Origin: JAICLL01 sp035252155
GTDB taxonomy: Bacteria > Planctomycetota > Planctomycetia > Pirellulales > JAICIG01
Direction: 5' to 3'
Assembly: GCA_035252155.1 (NCBI GenBank)
Contig: DATFDL010000292.1
Location: 1 to 5,601 of the forward strand
DNA: 5,601 bases
Shown: piece after piece, positions 4,702-5,601 of the stretch
Layout of the letters: each line of letters opens with the position of its first letter
Numbering within the stretch: the stretch's first letter is position 1
Translations under genes and position numbers: made by a program
Notes under the pieces: generated by a model
What the model was told of the DNA's origin: nothing
What the model saw: the letters and a program-made list of their open reading frames with translations, nothing else
Databases searched by the model: none

Positions 4702-5601
4702 CTACAGACATTGACTACAATGCACTGGCGGCTCGATGGCCTGCGATAGGTTCATCCGCGCCAACCGCTCGGCGCGGGCGGGAGAGCAATGCGGGCAACC
4801 AAAAATACGTTCGATGTCCCACAGATCGGCGAACACCCGCCCTCGGCCCATTGCCAGCCCGGCGGCCAACGCCCGTTCAAGCGACCGCAGCGCTGGCGGC
4901 GCGAATTGCCCGGCGGCGCTCAACTGGTCCATTACGCCGTTGCCCCCCCGCGTCGGGATAACCACGCAGCATCCCACGCCACGGGCCAATGCCCATTCCA
5001 CCGACCGCACGGCCCACTCCAGTCCTTCCTCTTCGCTTAAGAAAGGCGGACGCAACAGAACAAACGCACGCACGGCAATGCCGTTGGCCAGCAGAAATTC
5101 GGCGGCCTGAGCGAAATCGTCGAGCGTCATCTGCTTGTTCAAGCGCGGCAGCACCTCGGGATGCACGGTCTCCAGGCCCATCGCCACTTCCAGCGGCGCG
5201 CCTAGCAAATCGCGGAACCGCACACACGACTCGCCACACAGCTTCGGATGGTTCTCGACCACCACCCGCTCGAAGCGCCGCACGCGGTCGGCGATCGCCC
5301 CATGGTCGCCGAGCGGAATCGCGGCCGCGTCGAAAAAGTTTCCGCTGTTATAGAGCTTGATTTGCCGGGCGGCAGGCAGGCGGGCCAGCGCGAAGTCAAT
5401 TTGTTCGGGAATCGCGCCTGGTGGCACCGAATGATCCGTGGTGTTCTTCCACAGATCGCACATCAGGCATCGCCACGGGCATTCGCGGTTGGTCAAAAAG
5501 ACCGTGGCCACGTCGACCACTTCGCCCGACTCGGCCCGTTCGCGCTCGACCAAAAAAGCATACGGCCGCTGAGGGTCGACGCGGTTTTTCGCCGGCCGTA
5601 G
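4702..5601 (-). CDS. radical SAM protein, TIGR01210/COG1244 (archaeosine-type) family, N-terminus outside window
   Basis: The frame runs open from the right edge, giving 299 visible residues. It should not be started at the internal TTG at 5553, because upstream codons read RVDPQRPYAF in phase and look conserved. Visible residues 41, 45 and 48 form CPWRCLMC, the CxxxCxxC motif that binds the radical-SAM [4Fe-4S] cluster. Further family-like motifs are KLYNSGNFFD (82-91), ENHPK (116-120), GLETVHPEVLPRLNK (from 142) and LLRPPFLSEEE. The C-terminus has CPHC (269-272) and CSQC (295-298), a likely zinc or auxiliary Fe-S site. In archaea, members of this family (RaSEA) help make archaeosine in tRNA; the bacterial role is not established and RNA modification is only a guess. 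The protein ends one residue after the last Cys, and its TAG abuts a hairpin. Radical SAM is very likely; the subfamily is probable. Confidence 0.9.
   Translation of the reverse strand, partial: LRPAKNRVDPQRPYAFLVERERAESGEVVDVATVFLTNRECPWRCLMCDLWKNTTDHSVPPGAIPEQIDFALARLPAARQIKLYNSGNFFDAAAIPLGDHGAIADRVRRFERVVVENHPKLCGESCVRFRDLLGAPLEVAMGLETVHPEVLPRLNKQMTLDDFAQAAEFLLANGIAVRAFVLLRPPFLSEEEGLEWAVRSVEWALARGVGCCVVIPTRGGNGVMDQLSAAGQFAPPALRSLERALAAGLAMGRGRVFADLWDIERIFGCPHCSPARAERLARMNLSQAIEPPVHCSQCL

Noticed and set aside
4355..4714. Plus-strand open frames across the intergenic region (also 4185-4439)
   Set aside because: They cross several hairpins and run into the 3' end of the minus-strand gene; composition is that of repeats.
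4702..5553. Radical SAM gene starting at the TTG at 5553
   Set aside because: The frame continues upstream without a stop to 5601 with conserved-looking residues (RPYAF), so the gene is cut by the window edge.

Overview
The window is high-GC bacterial DNA that most resembles a planctomycete, probably from the Pirellulales. Three things point there: an N-terminal LEPR-type motif (LESLEPRRVFAS) on a giant secreted-type protein, the combination of a TIGR03118-like domain with PKD-like and DUF4214 repeats, and intergenic DNA packed with short GC-rich palindromes. The assignment rests on recognising families by eye; no search was run.

Layout. Positions 1-239 are the upstream flank. Frame 3 stays open from the left edge to a TAG at 174-176 and shows coding-like third-position GC bias, so it may be the tail of an upstream gene. 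The same stretch holds three related arms that can form two mutually exclusive hairpins. Positions 240-4112 (+) encode a roughly 1290-residue modular protein: LEPR-type motif, a TIGR03118-like beta-propeller-type domain, seven PKD-like repeats with a period of about 99 residues, and four DUF4214 units. Positions 4113-4701 form a convergent intergenic region of almost 600 bp. It is dominated by inverted and tandem repeats, including a perfect 22-bp inverted repeat with another hairpin nested inside, and it has one weak small-ORF candidate on the minus strand. Positions 4702-5601 (-) hold a radical SAM protein, cut at its N-terminus by the right edge. It resembles the archaeosine-type family (TIGR01210/COG1244) and has a CxxxCxxC cluster and a C-terminal pair of CxxC motifs.

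How the parts relate. The two main genes converge and do not look functionally linked: one is probably a surface or extracellular adhesion/scaffold-type protein, the other a cytoplasmic Fe-S enzyme. Both TAG stop codons touch an 8-bp hairpin directly, and both read GTAGG across the junction. This suggests that dispersed palindromic elements have settled at both 3' ends and may supply the stop codons and the termination hairpins. No tRNA, rRNA, CRISPR array, transposase or phage gene was seen.
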